A DNA stretch of 64,000 nt. Origin: Streptomyces coelicoflavus. GTDB lineage: Bacteria > Actinomycetota > Actinomycetes > Streptomycetales > Streptomycetaceae. Below the pieces are notes generated by a model that saw only the letters and a program-made list of their open reading frames with translations, was not told where the DNA came from and did no database searches. Shown here one piece after another: positions 16,987 through 26,527 of the stretch; position 1 is the first letter of the stretch; every line of letters begins with the position of its first letter. The translations under genes were made by a program, and so were the position numbers. Where the stretch lies: NCBI RefSeq assembly GCF_003112555.1, contig NZ_BEWB01000002.1, forward strand, positions 496,001 to 560,000. The letters run 5' to 3'.

Positions 16987-17820
16987 ATGGCCGTACGCGG
17001 GATTCTGGGGCGGCAGCGCCGGGAGTACAGGACGCCGGAGCCGCACCCGTCCGGCGCGCGGCCGCCGAAGCTCGGCGAGCTGGTTCCGGAGCACGTGGCG
17101 ATCGTCATGGACGGCAACGGACGCTGGGCCAAGGAGCGCGGGCTGCCGCGCACCGAGGGGCACAAGGTCGGTGCCGAGCAGGTCATGGACGTCCTCCAGG
17201 GCGCGATCGAGATGGGCGTGGGGAACATCTCCCTGTACGCCTTCTCCACCGAGAACTGGAAGCGCTCGCCGGAGGAGGTGCGCTTCCTGATGAACTTCAA
17301 CCGCGACTTCATCCGCAAGTCCCGCGACACCCTCGACGCTCTCGGGGTGCGGGTGCGCTGGGCGGGGCGGATGCCCAGGCTGTGGAAGTCGGTGGCCAAG
17401 GAGCTCCAGGTCGCGCAGGAGCAGACCAAGGACAACGACCGGCTCACGCTGTACTTCTGCATGAACTACGGCGGGCGGGCCGAGATCGCCGACGCGGCGC
17501 AGGCCCTCGCGGAGGACGTGCGGGCCGGGAAGCTCGACCCGTCGAAGGTGAACGAGAAGACGCTCGCGAAGTACCTGTACTACCCGGACATGCCGGACGT
17601 GGATGTCTTCCTGCGGCCGAGCGGGGAGCAGCGCACGTCCAACTACCTGCTCTGGCAGAGCGCGTACGCGGAGATGGTCTTCCAGGACGTCCTGTGGCCC
17701 GACTTCGACCGGCGTGACCTGTGGCGGGCCTGCCTGGAGTTCGCCTCCCGCGACCGCCGCTTCGGCGGCGCCATTCCCAACGAGGAGCTCCTCGCCATGG
17801 AAGGCCGCAGTACCGAGTAG
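16987..17820 (+). CDS. uppS: isoprenyl transferase (polyprenyl diphosphate synthase)
   Basis: 277 residues. The signature [17 protein letters not shown] carries the catalytic Asp and the diphosphate-binding loop, [14 protein letters not shown] is the second conserved block, and [15 protein letters not shown] with FQDVLWPDF completes the family fingerprint. The enzyme condenses isopentenyl diphosphate units onto an allylic diphosphate to make the lipid carrier for cell-wall precursors. It lies 24 bp after recO and is probably co-transcribed. The ribosome binding site is GGAGAG upstream of the ATG. Confidence 0.96.
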   Translation: MAVRGILGRQRREYRTPEPHPSGARPPKLGELVPEHVAIVMDGNGRWAKERGLPRTEGHKVGAEQVMDVLQGAIEMGVGNISLYAFSTENWKRSPEEVRFLMNFNRDFIRKSRDTLDALGVRVRWAGRMPRLWKSVAKELQVAQEQTKDNDRLTLYFCMNYGGRAEIADAAQALAEDVRAGKLDPSKVNEKTLAKYLYYPDMPDVDVFLRPSGEQRTSNYLLWQSAYAEMVFQDVLWPDFDRRDLWRACLEFASRDRRFGGAIPNEELLAMEGRSTE

Positions 17821-17837
17821 GCCGGGGTGGCGAAACC

Positions 17838-17908
17838 AAGCCCGTCCGGCGCTTGAGGACGAGGCCGTTCAGGCCGATACGGGGGTCCGGGGCGCAGCCC
17901 CGGTCCCC
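17838..17908. repeat. Streptomyces intergenic repeat with GC-rich hairpin between convergent genes
   Basis: The segment starting AGCCCGTCCGGCGCTTGAGG at 17839 is a short repeat I recall from many Streptomyces 3' regions. It is followed by a hairpin at 17882-17908: GGGG and CCGGGGC arms pair with GCCCCGG and CCCC across loop GCA, with a single T-T mismatch. It lies between the convergent uppS and zur genes and probably terminates both. Confidence 0.6.
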
Positions 17909-17914
17909 ACCCGC

Positions 17915-18334
17915 TCAGCCGCCGGAGGCTCCCGCGCAGTCGGCGCAGGTGCCGAAGATCTCCACGGTGTGCGCGACGTTGACGTAGCCGTGCTCCGCGG
18001 CGATCGCCTCGGCCCACTTCTCCACCGCGGGGCCCTCCACCTCGACCGCCTTGCCGCAGGCGCGGCAGACCAGGTGGTGGTGGTGATCACCGGTGGAGCA
18101 GCGCCGGTAGACGGACTCGCCCTCGGCGGTGCGCAGGACGTCGACCTCGCCGGCGTCGGCGAGGGACTGAAGGGTGCGGTAGACCGTGGTGAGCCCGACC
18201 GCGTCGCCCTTGTGCTTGAGCATGTCGTGGAGTTCCTGTGCGCTGCGGAACTCCTCGACCTCCTGAAGGGCGGCCGACACGGCAGCCCGCTGCCGGGTGG
18301 CGCGGCCCTTCACGGGCGGTCCAGCGGTGGTCAC
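17915..18334 (-). CDS. zur: zinc uptake regulator, Fur family
   Basis: 139 residues from a GTG at 18334 with GAGGAGG upstream. The winged helix contains ELHDMLKHKGDAVGLTTVYRTLQSLAD, the Fur-family DNA-recognition region. The dimerisation domain has the His-rich metal site HHHHLVCRACGK and a C-terminal CADC that pairs with CRAC to form the structural zinc site. With zinc bound it represses zinc uptake genes. Its place directly after znuABC, 62 bp behind znuB, and the boxes before znuA identify it as Zur rather than an iron or peroxide Fur. Confidence 0.93.
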   Translation of the reverse strand: MTTAGPPVKGRATRQRAAVSAALQEVEEFRSAQELHDMLKHKGDAVGLTTVYRTLQSLADAGEVDVLRTAEGESVYRRCSTGDHHHHLVCRACGKAVEVEGPAVEKWAEAIAAEHGYVNVAHTVEIFGTCADCAGASGG

Positions 18335-18396
18335 CGGATTCCTCCTCACGTCTTCGCGGCTTGCCGGGCCATTGTGCCAGCCCGGTTCGACCGCGG

Positions 18397-19299
18397 TCAG
18401 ACGCCGACCTCGTCGGCGGCCCCCCTGGTGGCCGGAATCTTGCACTCCGCCGGATCCGCGGCGGGCTGCGCGGCGGCGAGTGCCCGCGCGCGTCGCCTGG
18501 CCAGCGGGGCGGCCAGCACACTCAGCGCGATGAACGCGCCGATGGTGAGCAGCACGATCGTCGCGCCGGGCGGCACGTCCTGGTAGTACGACGTGACGGT
18601 GCCGCCGGTCGTCGCGCCCACGCCGAGCGCGACGGCGATCGCGAAGGTGGCGGCGAAGCTGCGGGTGAGCTGCTGCGCGGCGGCCACCGGGACCACCATC
18701 AGCGCGGAGACCAGCAGCAGGCCGACGACGCGCATCGCGACCGTCACCGTGACCGCCGCCGTGACGGCCGTCAGCAGGTTCAGCGCGCGCACCGGCAGGC
18801 CGGTGACCCGGGCGAACTCCTCGTCCTGGCTGACGGCGAACAGCTGGCGGCGCAGGCCGACGGTGACGAGGACCACGAAGGCGGCCAGCAGGCAGATCGC
18901 GGTCACGTCGGACTCGGAGACCGTCGACAGGGAGCCGAAGAGGTACGAGGTGAGGTTGGCGTTGGAACCGCCCGGCGCGAGGTTGATGAACATCACGCCG
19001 CCCGCCATGCCGCCGTAGAAGAGCATGGCGAGGGCGATGTCGCCGCGGGTCTTGCCGTACCAGCGGATCAGCTCCATGAGGACCGCGCCGAGGACGGAGA
19101 CCAGGGTCGCCATCCACACCGGGGACCAGGAGAGCAGGAAGCCGAGGCCGACGCCGGTCATCGCCACGTGGCCGATGCCGTCGCCCATGAGGGCCTGGCG
19201 GCGCTGGACCAGGTAGATGCCGATGGCCGGGGCGGTGATGCCGACCAGGACGGCGGCCAGCAGCGCCCGCTGCATGAAGGCGTAGTTCAGGATTTCCAT
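18397..19299 (-). CDS. znuB: zinc ABC transporter permease
   Basis: 300 residues with eight to nine hydrophobic segments of the ABC-3 (ZnuB/TroC) family. The family motifs RRQALMGDGIGHVAMTGVGLG and MRVVGLLLVSALMVVPVAAAQ are present, the latter near the ATPase-contact region. It forms the membrane channel of the zinc importer. The ATG at 19299 lies 13 bp after the znuC stop, so translation is probably coupled. The C-terminus has an extra Ala-rich cytoplasmic tail containing one Cys. Confidence 0.93.
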   Translation of the reverse strand: MEILNYAFMQRALLAAVLVGITAPAIGIYLVQRRQALMGDGIGHVAMTGVGLGFLLSWSPVWMATLVSVLGAVLMELIRWYGKTRGDIALAMLFYGGMAGGVMFINLAPGGSNANLTSYLFGSLSTVSESDVTAICLLAAFVVLVTVGLRRQLFAVSQDEEFARVTGLPVRALNLLTAVTAAVTVTVAMRVVGLLLVSALMVVPVAAAQQLTRSFAATFAIAVALGVGATTGGTVTSYYQDVPPGATIVLLTIGAFIALSVLAAPLARRRARALAAAQPAADPAECKIPATRGAADEVGV

Positions 19300-19312
19300 G
19301 GTCGTCGCCTTC

Positions 19313-20083
19313 TCAGCTCAGCAGGCCGGTGCGGATCGGTTCGGCGCCCGCCGGTGCGTGCGGGTGGACGTGGTCGTGGCCGGGCAGCGCGTGCTGGCCG
19401 ACCGCCTCGGGCGGCGGGCCGTCGTGCAGGACGCAGCCGTCGCGCAGCACCACGGCCCGGTCGATCAGCGGCTCGAGCGGGCCCAGCTCGTGCAGGACGA
19501 GGAGGACGGTGGTGCCGGCCGCCACCTGCCCGCGCAGGGTCTCGGCCAGTACTTCCTGGCTGGCCAGGTCGACGCCGGCCATCGGCTCGTCCATGATCAG
19601 CAGGTCGGGTTCGGCGGCCAGCGCGCGGGCGATCAGCACGCGCTGGTGCTGGCCGCCGGAGAGGGCGTTCACCGAGTCCTTGGCGCGGTCGGCCATGCCG
19701 ACCAGGTCGAGGGCGCGGCGTACGGCCTCGTGGTCGGCCTTGCGCAGGACGCCGAAGCGGGCCCGGGAGAGCCGGCCCGAGGAGACCACCTCGGTCACCG
19801 TGGCGGGGACGCCGCCCGCGGCCGTGGTGCGCTGCGGGACATAGCCCACGCGCGCCCAGTCGCGGAAGCGGCGCCTGGGGGTGCCGAACAGCTCGATCTC
19901 CCCGTCCGTCACCGGCACCTGGCCGATGACCGTGCGCACGGCCGTCGACTTGCCCGAGCCGTTGGCGCCGAGCAGCGCGACCACCTGGCCGCGCCGCACG
20001 GTGAGGTCGATGCCGCGCAGGACGGGGCGTGAGCCCAGCTCGGCGCGGACGCCGCGCAGGGATATGACGGACTCGTCGCTCAC
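19313..20083 (-). CDS. znuC: zinc ABC transporter ATP-binding protein
   Basis: 256 residues from a GTG at 20083 with GGAGG upstream. Walker A is ALLGANGSGKST, the signature motif LSGGQHQRVLIARALA, Walker B LLIMDEPMAGVD, and the switch His lies in LLVLHELG. The protein powers zinc import together with ZnuB. The C-terminus is rich in His (HALPGHDHVHPHAPAG), common in zinc-handling ATPases and possibly a metal-sensing tail. Confidence 0.94.
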   Translation of the reverse strand: MSDESVISLRGVRAELGSRPVLRGIDLTVRRGQVVALLGANGSGKSTAVRTVIGQVPVTDGEIELFGTPRRRFRDWARVGYVPQRTTAAGGVPATVTEVVSSGRLSRARFGVLRKADHEAVRRALDLVGMADRAKDSVNALSGGQHQRVLIARALAAEPDLLIMDEPMAGVDLASQEVLAETLRGQVAAGTTVLLVLHELGPLEPLIDRAVVLRDGCVLHDGPPPEAVGQHALPGHDHVHPHAPAGAEPIRTGLLS

Positions 20084-20144
20084 GATGTCCTCCGTAACGA
20101 TCGAACGGGCCGGGCCGCCCTGTCGGGCTGCCCGGCCGGGCTGC

Positions 20145-21131
20145 TTACTTGGCGCCGAGGGCGGTTTCCAGCGCCTTGAGGTTGGCCTCCATGACCCCGA
20201 CGTAGTCCTTGCCCTTGGACTTGTCGGTGATGCCCTCCAGCGGATCGAGCACGTCCGTCTTCAGGCCCGCGTCCTTGGCGAGGGTCTTCGCGGTCTTGTC
20301 GGAGACCAGTGTCTCGTAGAAGACGGTGGTGACGCCGTCGGCCTTGGCCTCCTGCTGGAGCTCCTTGATCCGGGCGGGGCTGGGCTCGCTCTCCGGGTCG
20401 AGGCCGTTGATGGCCTCCTGGGTGAGGCCGTAGCGCTCGGCGAGGTAGCCGAAGGCGGCGTGGTTGGTGAAGAAGACCTTGGTGTCGGTCTTCGCCAGGC
20501 CGTCCTTGAACGCCGTGTCCAGGCCGCCCAGCTTCTTCGCCAGCGCCTCGGCGTTCTTGCGGTAGTCGGCGGCGTGATCCGGGTCGGCCTTCTCGAAGGA
20601 CTTGGCGACGCCCTCGGCGATCTCCGCGTACTTCACCGGGTCCAGCCAGACGTGCGGGTCGAGCGGGTGCTCCCCGCCCTCGGAGTGCTCCTCCTCGGCG
20701 TGCTCGTCCGCGTGCTCCTCGCCGCCGTGGTCGTGGTCGTGCTCGACGTTGCCGTGGTCCTCCAGCTTGGTCAGCGAGGCGGCGTCGATCTTGGTCTTCA
20801 CGTCGGACTGGGCGATGGCCTCGTCCACGGCGGGCTGGAGGGACTTGAGGTAGAGCACCGCGTCCGCCTCGCCCATCCGGGCGGTCTGCTTGGCGCTCAG
20901 CTCCAGGTCGTGCGGCTCCTGGCCGGGCTCGGTGAGCGTGGTGACGTTCACGTGGTCCCCGCCGATCTGCTCGGCGAGGTACTCCATGGGGTAGAACGAC
21001 GCGACGACGTCGAACTTGTCCGTATTGCCCGCCGCCGAGCTGTCGCTGGAGCAGGCGGAGAGGGTGCCGAGGCCGAGCGCGGTGGCCGCGGTGACTGCTA
21101 TGCCGGAGATGCGGCGTCGTCGTACGTTCAT
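20145..21131 (-). CDS. znuA: zinc-binding lipoprotein of the ABC transporter
   Basis: 328 residues from the ATG at 21131; another ATG lies at 21140 but overlaps a Zur box, and neither has a strong ribosome binding site. The signal peptide ends in a lipobox LSAC. The mature protein belongs to the cluster A-I family with zinc ligands in EPHDLEL and DPHVWLDP, a later His in [16 protein letters not shown], and a long His/Asp/Glu-rich loop ([18 protein letters not shown]) that probably scavenges zinc. It heads the znuACB-zur cluster and is expected to be repressed by Zur in zinc-rich conditions. Confidence 0.93.
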   Translation of the reverse strand: MNVRRRRISGIAVTAATALGLGTLSACSSDSSAAGNTDKFDVVASFYPMEYLAEQIGGDHVNVTTLTEPGQEPHDLELSAKQTARMGEADAVLYLKSLQPAVDEAIAQSDVKTKIDAASLTKLEDHGNVEHDHDHGGEEHADEHAEEEHSEGGEHPLDPHVWLDPVKYAEIAEGVAKSFEKADPDHAADYRKNAEALAKKLGGLDTAFKDGLAKTDTKVFFTNHAAFGYLAERYGLTQEAINGLDPESEPSPARIKELQQEAKADGVTTVFYETLVSDKTAKTLAKDAGLKTDVLDPLEGITDKSKGKDYVGVMEANLKALETALGAK

Positions 21132-21167
21132 GACACTCATTTTCAACAAATATGGAAACCGTTGTCA
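21131..21167 (-). promoter_or_regulatory. two Zur-box-like operators before znuA
   Basis: On the znuA strand TGAAAATGAGTGTCA (21131-21145) agrees at 13 of 15 positions with the remembered Streptomyces Zur consensus TGAAAATGATTTTCA. TGGAAACCGTTGTCA on the opposite strand (21153-21167) agrees at about 10. They are centred 22 bp apart, two helical turns, and the first touches the start codon. This supports cooperative zinc-dependent repression. Confidence 0.75.
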
Positions 21168-21291
21168 ACAAGCGCCCGTATCCGCAGATGGGAGGCCCCG
21201 ATTTGGCCGTGGGGCGACCCACGCCGGTAACCTGAAGCATTCTCTGGAAGCATCTCGCTTCGTCGCCCGTCGTCGTAATGAAGAGAGCACC

Positions 21292-22674
<1,383 letters not shown>

Positions 22675-22695
22675 ACGTCCGTTCCGGTTGAGGTA

Positions 22696-22716
22696 CCAGG
22701 GGGCTCCGCCCCCTGG
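22696..22716. terminator. GC-rich hairpin after glyS
   Basis: CCAGGGGGC and GCCCCCTGG form a perfect 9-bp stem with loop TCC, 22 bp after the glyS stop, with no T-run. It is the first of two hairpins between the convergent glyS and chitinase genes. Confidence 0.6.
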
Positions 22717-22729
22717 ACCCCCGGCCTGT

Positions 22730-22768
22730 GCCCACCCACCACCCGACTCGGTCGGCTGGTGGGTGGGC
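22730..22768. terminator. bidirectional terminator between glyS and the chitinase gene
   Basis: GCCCACCCACCA and TGGTGGGTGGGC are perfect 12-bp arms around a 15-base loop, followed on the plus strand by GTTTT. It ends 9 bp before the chitinase stop codon and probably serves both converging genes. Confidence 0.75.
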
Positions 22769-22777
22769 GTTTTCACG

Positions 22778-23851
22778 TCAGCGGCCCTGTAGGGACTTCA
22801 CGTTGTCGCCGAAGGTCCAGTTCTTCGAGCCGTCCCAGTTGAGGGACCAGGTCATCAGGCCCTTGAGGGAGCCGTTGTAGTGGTTCCAGGCCTGGGAGAC
22901 CAGGGACGGTGACATGTGGCCGCCGCCCGCGCCGGGCTGGGCGGGCAGGCCCGGGACCTGCTTGTCGTAGGGCACCCGGATCGTCGTGCCCTGGATGACC
23001 AGGCCCTTGTCCAGGCAGTCGGTCTGGGCGGTGAAGCCCTGCACGGTGCCGGCCGAGTAGGAGTCGCCGGAACAGCCGTACATGCTGCCGTTGTAGTACT
23101 GCATGTTCAGCCACCACAGGCGGCCGTTGTCCGCGTACTTCTTGATGATCGGCAGGTACGCGCCCCAGATCGAGCCGTAGACGACGCTGCCGCCGGTGAC
23201 GTACGCCGTCTCCGGGGCCATGGTCAGGCCGAAGTTGGAGGGCATGCGGGCCAGTACGCCGTCGATGATGCGGATCAGGTTGGACTGGGACGCGGAGAGC
23301 TGGTTGATGTTGCCGCTGCCGGTCAGGCCGGTCTCGATGTCGATGTCGATGCCGTCGAAGTTGTACTTCTTGAGGATCGGCACGATGGTGTCGACGAAAC
23401 GGTCCGCGACCGCGGTCGAGTTGAGGTCGATGCCGGCCGTCGCGCCGCCGATGGAGAGCAGCAGCGTCTGCCCGGACGCCTTGGCCGCGCACATCTCGGC
23501 GGGCGTCGCCACCTTCACGCCCCGGTCCATGCCGTCCTCCCACAGGGCCGTGCCGTCGGAGAGGATCACCGGGAAGGCCGCGTTGAGGACGTTGTAGCCG
23601 TGGGCGCCGATCTCGGGGTTGGTGATCGGGGTCCAGCCGAAGGGCGGGTGGACGCCGTTGGCGGCGCCGTCCCAGTTCTCCCAGTAGCCCTGGAGGACCT
23701 TGCCGGCGGGCTTCGACTTCACGGCGCAGGTGTCGGCGGCCTGGGCGGGGGTCGCGCCGGTGGGGGCGGCGGACGCCGTGGCGACTCCCAGGGGGGTGAG
23801 GACGGTGGCCGCCAGTGCGGCGGCCAGTAGACGGATCTTGCGGCGGATCAT
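22778..23851 (-). CDS. secreted chitinase, glycoside hydrolase family 18
   Basis: 357 residues. An N-terminal RRKIR, a hydrophobic segment and ASA-type cleavage region mark a secretory signal. The GH18 active-site motif is FDGIDIDIETG with the catalytic Glu intact, preceded by TLLLSIGGATAG, the second conserved block, and WWLNMQYYNG follows. It hydrolyses beta-1,4 links in chitin by substrate-assisted catalysis. There is no carbohydrate-binding module, and the ending GLMTWSLNWDGSK closes the barrel, so this is a single-domain enzyme. The inverted 13-bp operator pair upstream implies induction by chitin breakdown products through DasR. Confidence 0.93.
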   Translation of the reverse strand: MIRRKIRLLAAALAATVLTPLGVATASAAPTGATPAQAADTCAVKSKPAGKVLQGYWENWDGAANGVHPPFGWTPITNPEIGAHGYNVLNAAFPVILSDGTALWEDGMDRGVKVATPAEMCAAKASGQTLLLSIGGATAGIDLNSTAVADRFVDTIVPILKKYNFDGIDIDIETGLTGSGNINQLSASQSNLIRIIDGVLARMPSNFGLTMAPETAYVTGGSVVYGSIWGAYLPIIKKYADNGRLWWLNMQYYNGSMYGCSGDSYSAGTVQGFTAQTDCLDKGLVIQGTTIRVPYDKQVPGLPAQPGAGGGHMSPSLVSQAWNHYNGSLKGLMTWSLNWDGSKNWTFGDNVKSLQGR

Positions 23852-23915
23852 GCCGGGCCTCCCGGTGGGGGTTCGGTGAGGGAGAGTCGTCTCATGTCGT
23901 AGGCATGACAGTGCT

Positions 23916-23950
23916 TTGGTCCAGACCTTTCGTCAAGAGGTCTGGACCAA
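23916..23950. promoter_or_regulatory. DasR/chitinase-type operator pair
   Basis: TTGGTCCAGACCT (23916-23928) and AGGTCTGGACCAA (23938-23950) are perfect inverted 13-mers separated by 9 bp. Each resembles the dre site TGGTCTAGACCA and the 12-bp repeats known at Streptomyces chitinase promoters. On the gene strand a TTGACG -35-like element lies in the spacer. The pair stands 65 bp before the chitinase start. Confidence 0.75.
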
Positions 23951-23975
23951 GAAGCGGGCACGCTTCAGCCGGCCG

Positions 23976-25406
23976 TCAGGCGATCGTCCGGGGCAGGCGC
24001 AGGCTCAGCAGGCCGGTCAGGACCACCCCCGCCAGCTGGACCAGCAGCGTCGTCACCAGGGCGTCCCGCATGCCCATCCCCGGGACCAGCGACAGGAACA
24101 GCGTGCCCAGGGTGGCCACCCCCAGGGCCAGCGACGACTGCTGGGTGGTGACCATGACGCCACTGCCCACGCCGGCCCGTACGGCAGGCACCTCCGACAG
24201 GACCACCCGCATGATGACCGGGAGCTGGAGCGCCTGGCCCGCCCCCGCGACCGCCGCGCCCGGCAGGAGCTCGACCAGCCCCAGATCGGGCCAGGAACGC
24301 CACGCGGCCAGCGTCATCAGGGCCAGGCCCACCCCCTGGAGGGCGGCGCCGGCGGGCACGACACGGGTGCCGTAGCGGGCGACCAGCCGGGGGCCGGCGA
24401 GGGAGAAGAAGAAGAACACCACCGCGAGCGGGGCCAGGGCCAGGCCCGCGGCCACCGGGCTCAGACCCGCGCCCTGCTGCAAGGCCACCGCGATGACGAA
24501 CATGAAGCCGCTGAAGCCGATCGAGAACGGCACGACGAGCAGGAGTCCGCGGCGCAGCGACACGATCGCGAACAGGCTCGGCGGGACCAGGGGTGTACGG
24601 CCCGCGCGGTCGGCCCGGCGCTCCACCGCGAAGAACGCGGCCGCCGCGAACGGGAACGTCGCCAGCGACAGCCACGTCCACAGCGGCCAGCCCGCCGCCC
24701 GGCCCTCGGTGAGCGGGACCAGCAGGGTCAGGATCGAGGCGGCCAGCAGGAAGGTGCCGGGCACGTCCACCGGCTCGGGGCGCGCGGAGCGGGTCTCCGG
24801 GACCGCGCGGGCGGCCAGGAAGAGGCCCACGAGGACGACCGGGACGTTGACGAGGAAGACGGAACGCCAGCCGGTGCCCGCGATGTCGGCGGCCACGAGG
24901 ACGCCGCCGAGGATCTGCCCGGCCACCATCGACAGGCCGGCCGTCGCCCCGTACAGGCCCATGGCCTTGGCGCGCCGGGGACCGGTCGTGGTCGCCTGGA
25001 TGGTCGCCAGCACCTGCGGCAGCATCGCGGCGGCCGAGGCGCCCTGCGCCGCCCGTGCCGCCACCAGCGACCAGGCGTCCGGCGCCAGGCCGCAGGCCAG
25101 CGAGGTCAGTCCGAAGGCCGCCATGCCGCCCAGGAACAGGCGGCGCCGGCCGAAGAGGTCGCCGAGCCGGCCGCCGAGGACCAGCAGGACGGCGTACGCC
25201 ACCCCGTATCCGGCGACGACCAGTTCCAGGACCGCCTCGCTCGCGGACAGGTCCGCGCCGATGGTGGGCAGGGCGACGTTGACGATGAAGAAGTCGACCA
25301 GCGGGAGCGCCGCGGCCAGCAGCACCGTGAAGAGTCCGAGGCCGCCGAGCGCGGGCGTCGCCGGGGGGCCCGTGCGGACGGGACGAGAAGTGATGGTTTC
25401 GGTCAC
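23976..25406 (-). CDS. MFS drug transporter, DHA2 (14-helix) family
   Basis: 476 residues from a GTG at 25406. It has many hydrophobic helices and the DHA signatures: the early DFFIVNVALPTIGADL block, motif A GGRLGDLFGRRRLFLGG between helices 2 and 3, and the motif C-like GATAGLSMVAGQILGG. Such proteins export drugs in exchange for protons. It is divergent from an XRE/MmyB-type regulator 101 bp away, the usual layout for a pump and its repressor. Shared TACCAG-type half-sites lie between them. Confidence 0.88.
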   Translation of the reverse strand: MTETITSRPVRTGPPATPALGGLGLFTVLLAAALPLVDFFIVNVALPTIGADLSASEAVLELVVAGYGVAYAVLLVLGGRLGDLFGRRRLFLGGMAAFGLTSLACGLAPDAWSLVAARAAQGASAAAMLPQVLATIQATTTGPRRAKAMGLYGATAGLSMVAGQILGGVLVAADIAGTGWRSVFLVNVPVVLVGLFLAARAVPETRSARPEPVDVPGTFLLAASILTLLVPLTEGRAAGWPLWTWLSLATFPFAAAAFFAVERRADRAGRTPLVPPSLFAIVSLRRGLLLVVPFSIGFSGFMFVIAVALQQGAGLSPVAAGLALAPLAVVFFFFSLAGPRLVARYGTRVVPAGAALQGVGLALMTLAAWRSWPDLGLVELLPGAAVAGAGQALQLPVIMRVVLSEVPAVRAGVGSGVMVTTQQSSLALGVATLGTLFLSLVPGMGMRDALVTTLLVQLAGVVLTGLLSLRLPRTIA

Positions 25407-25437
25407 GTGGTCGAGCCTGCGACCGTTTCGAGGGTGG

Positions 25438-25474
25438 TACCAGAGTCTCCTTATGCTGGTAGTGGGAGTACCTG
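25438..25474. promoter_or_regulatory. repeated TACCAG half-sites in the divergent MFS/XRE promoter
   Basis: TACCAG at 25438-25443 and its reverse complement CTGGTA at 25456-25461 form a dyad with a 12-bp spacer; a further TACCTG lies at 25469-25474. They fill the space between the two divergent starts and are the likely binding site of the adjacent regulator. Confidence 0.4.
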
Positions 25475-25507
25475 GCAACAGGGTCCGGGACGCGGCACCC
25501 TGGAGGC

Positions 25508-26413
25508 ATGACGACGATGACGGGTCAGGAGACGGCGGCGCAGTCCCCGCCCCGGGACACCGGCTCGGAGATCCGGCGGCACGAGCTCGCCGCCTTCCTG
25601 CGCAGCCGCCGCGAACGCATCGCCCCCGAGCAGGTCGGGCTGCCCCGCGGGCGCCGCCGCCGGACCCCGGGGCTGCGGCGCGAGGAGGTCGCCCAGCTCT
25701 CGGCCGTCGGCGTCACCTGGTACACCTGGCTGGAGCAGGCCCGGGACATCCAGGTCTCCGTGCAGGTCCTCGACGCCCTCGCCCGCGCCCTGCTGCTCGA
25801 CCCGACCGAACGCGGCCACCTCTTCCAGCTGGCGGGGGCCGTCGACCCGACGCCCGCGACGGTCTGCCCGGCCATCACCCCGGCGGTGCGCGCCCTGCTG
25901 GAGCAGATCGAGCCGTACCCCGCCTGCGTGCAGAACAGCCGGTACGACATCCTCGCCCACAACCGGACGTACGGGCTGCTGCTCTGCGACCTGGACGAGG
26001 TGCCGCCCGAGGACCGCAACTGCATGATCCTGTGCTTCACCCACGAGGACTGGCGGTCCTCGATCGTGCACCTGGAGGAGACCCAGCGGCTGATGGCGGC
26101 GCGGTTCCGCGCGACGATGGCCGGCCATCTCGCCGAGCCCGCCTGGAAGATGCTGCTCAAGCGGCTGCGCACCCAGTCGCCGGACTTCCGCGAGGCCTGG
26201 GAGCGGTACGAGGTCGTCGCGCACCGCGGCAAGCGCAAGGAGTTCCTCAACCGGCACGTCGGCCGGATCCGCGTCGACCACACCGACCTGTGGCTCGGCC
26301 CGGAACCGGGGCCCCGGATGGTGACGTACGCACCGGCCGACGAGGCATCCCGGGAGCGGCTGGAGAAGCTGCACGCGATCGCTCTGGAGCGCGGGCCCGC
26401 ATCGTCCGGGTGA
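25508..26413 (+). CDS. XRE-family regulator with MmyB-like ligand-binding domain
   Basis: 301 residues from an ATG at 25508. The N-terminal helix-turn-helix contains RRRTPGLRREEVAQLSAVGVTWYTWLEQARD, the form seen in this family (here written across the HTH, residues about 45-80). The C-terminal two thirds match the PAS-like MmyB domain (for example AHNRTYGLLLCDL and WRSSIVHLEE), thought to bind a small hydrophobic ligand. It probably represses the divergent MFS pump until a ligand binds. Confidence 0.87.
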   Translation: MTTMTGQETAAQSPPRDTGSEIRRHELAAFLRSRRERIAPEQVGLPRGRRRRTPGLRREEVAQLSAVGVTWYTWLEQARDIQVSVQVLDALARALLLDPTERGHLFQLAGAVDPTPATVCPAITPAVRALLEQIEPYPACVQNSRYDILAHNRTYGLLLCDLDEVPPEDRNCMILCFTHEDWRSSIVHLEETQRLMAARFRATMAGHLAEPAWKMLLKRLRTQSPDFREAWERYEVVAHRGKRKEFLNRHVGRIRVDHTDLWLGPEPGPRMVTYAPADEASRERLEKLHAIALERGPASSG

Positions 26414-26426
26414 GAGTGCTCGAAGT

Positions 26427-26502
26427 GCGGGAACCCGGGGAAATGCGGAAGGTGATGTTCCCGGGGTTTCCCAGGGTTGCCACAGCCCGGGGTTCCCACC
26501 GC
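26427..26502. repeat. cluster of GC-rich inverted repeats
   Basis: GGGAACCCGGGG (26429-26440) can pair with CCCGGGGTTTCCC (26460-26472) or with CCCGGGGTTCCC (26486-26497), giving alternative hairpins between the regulator gene and the next operon. It may terminate the regulator transcript or act as an operator for the next gene; the sequence does not decide. Confidence 0.4.
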
Positions 26503-26527
26503 ACGGACAGGGCGAGGACGAAGAGTC

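Noticed and set aside
23916..23950. terminator for the MFS gene
   Set aside because: The arms match known chitinase operators, there is no T-run, and the position fits the chitinase promoter; an operator is the simpler reading.
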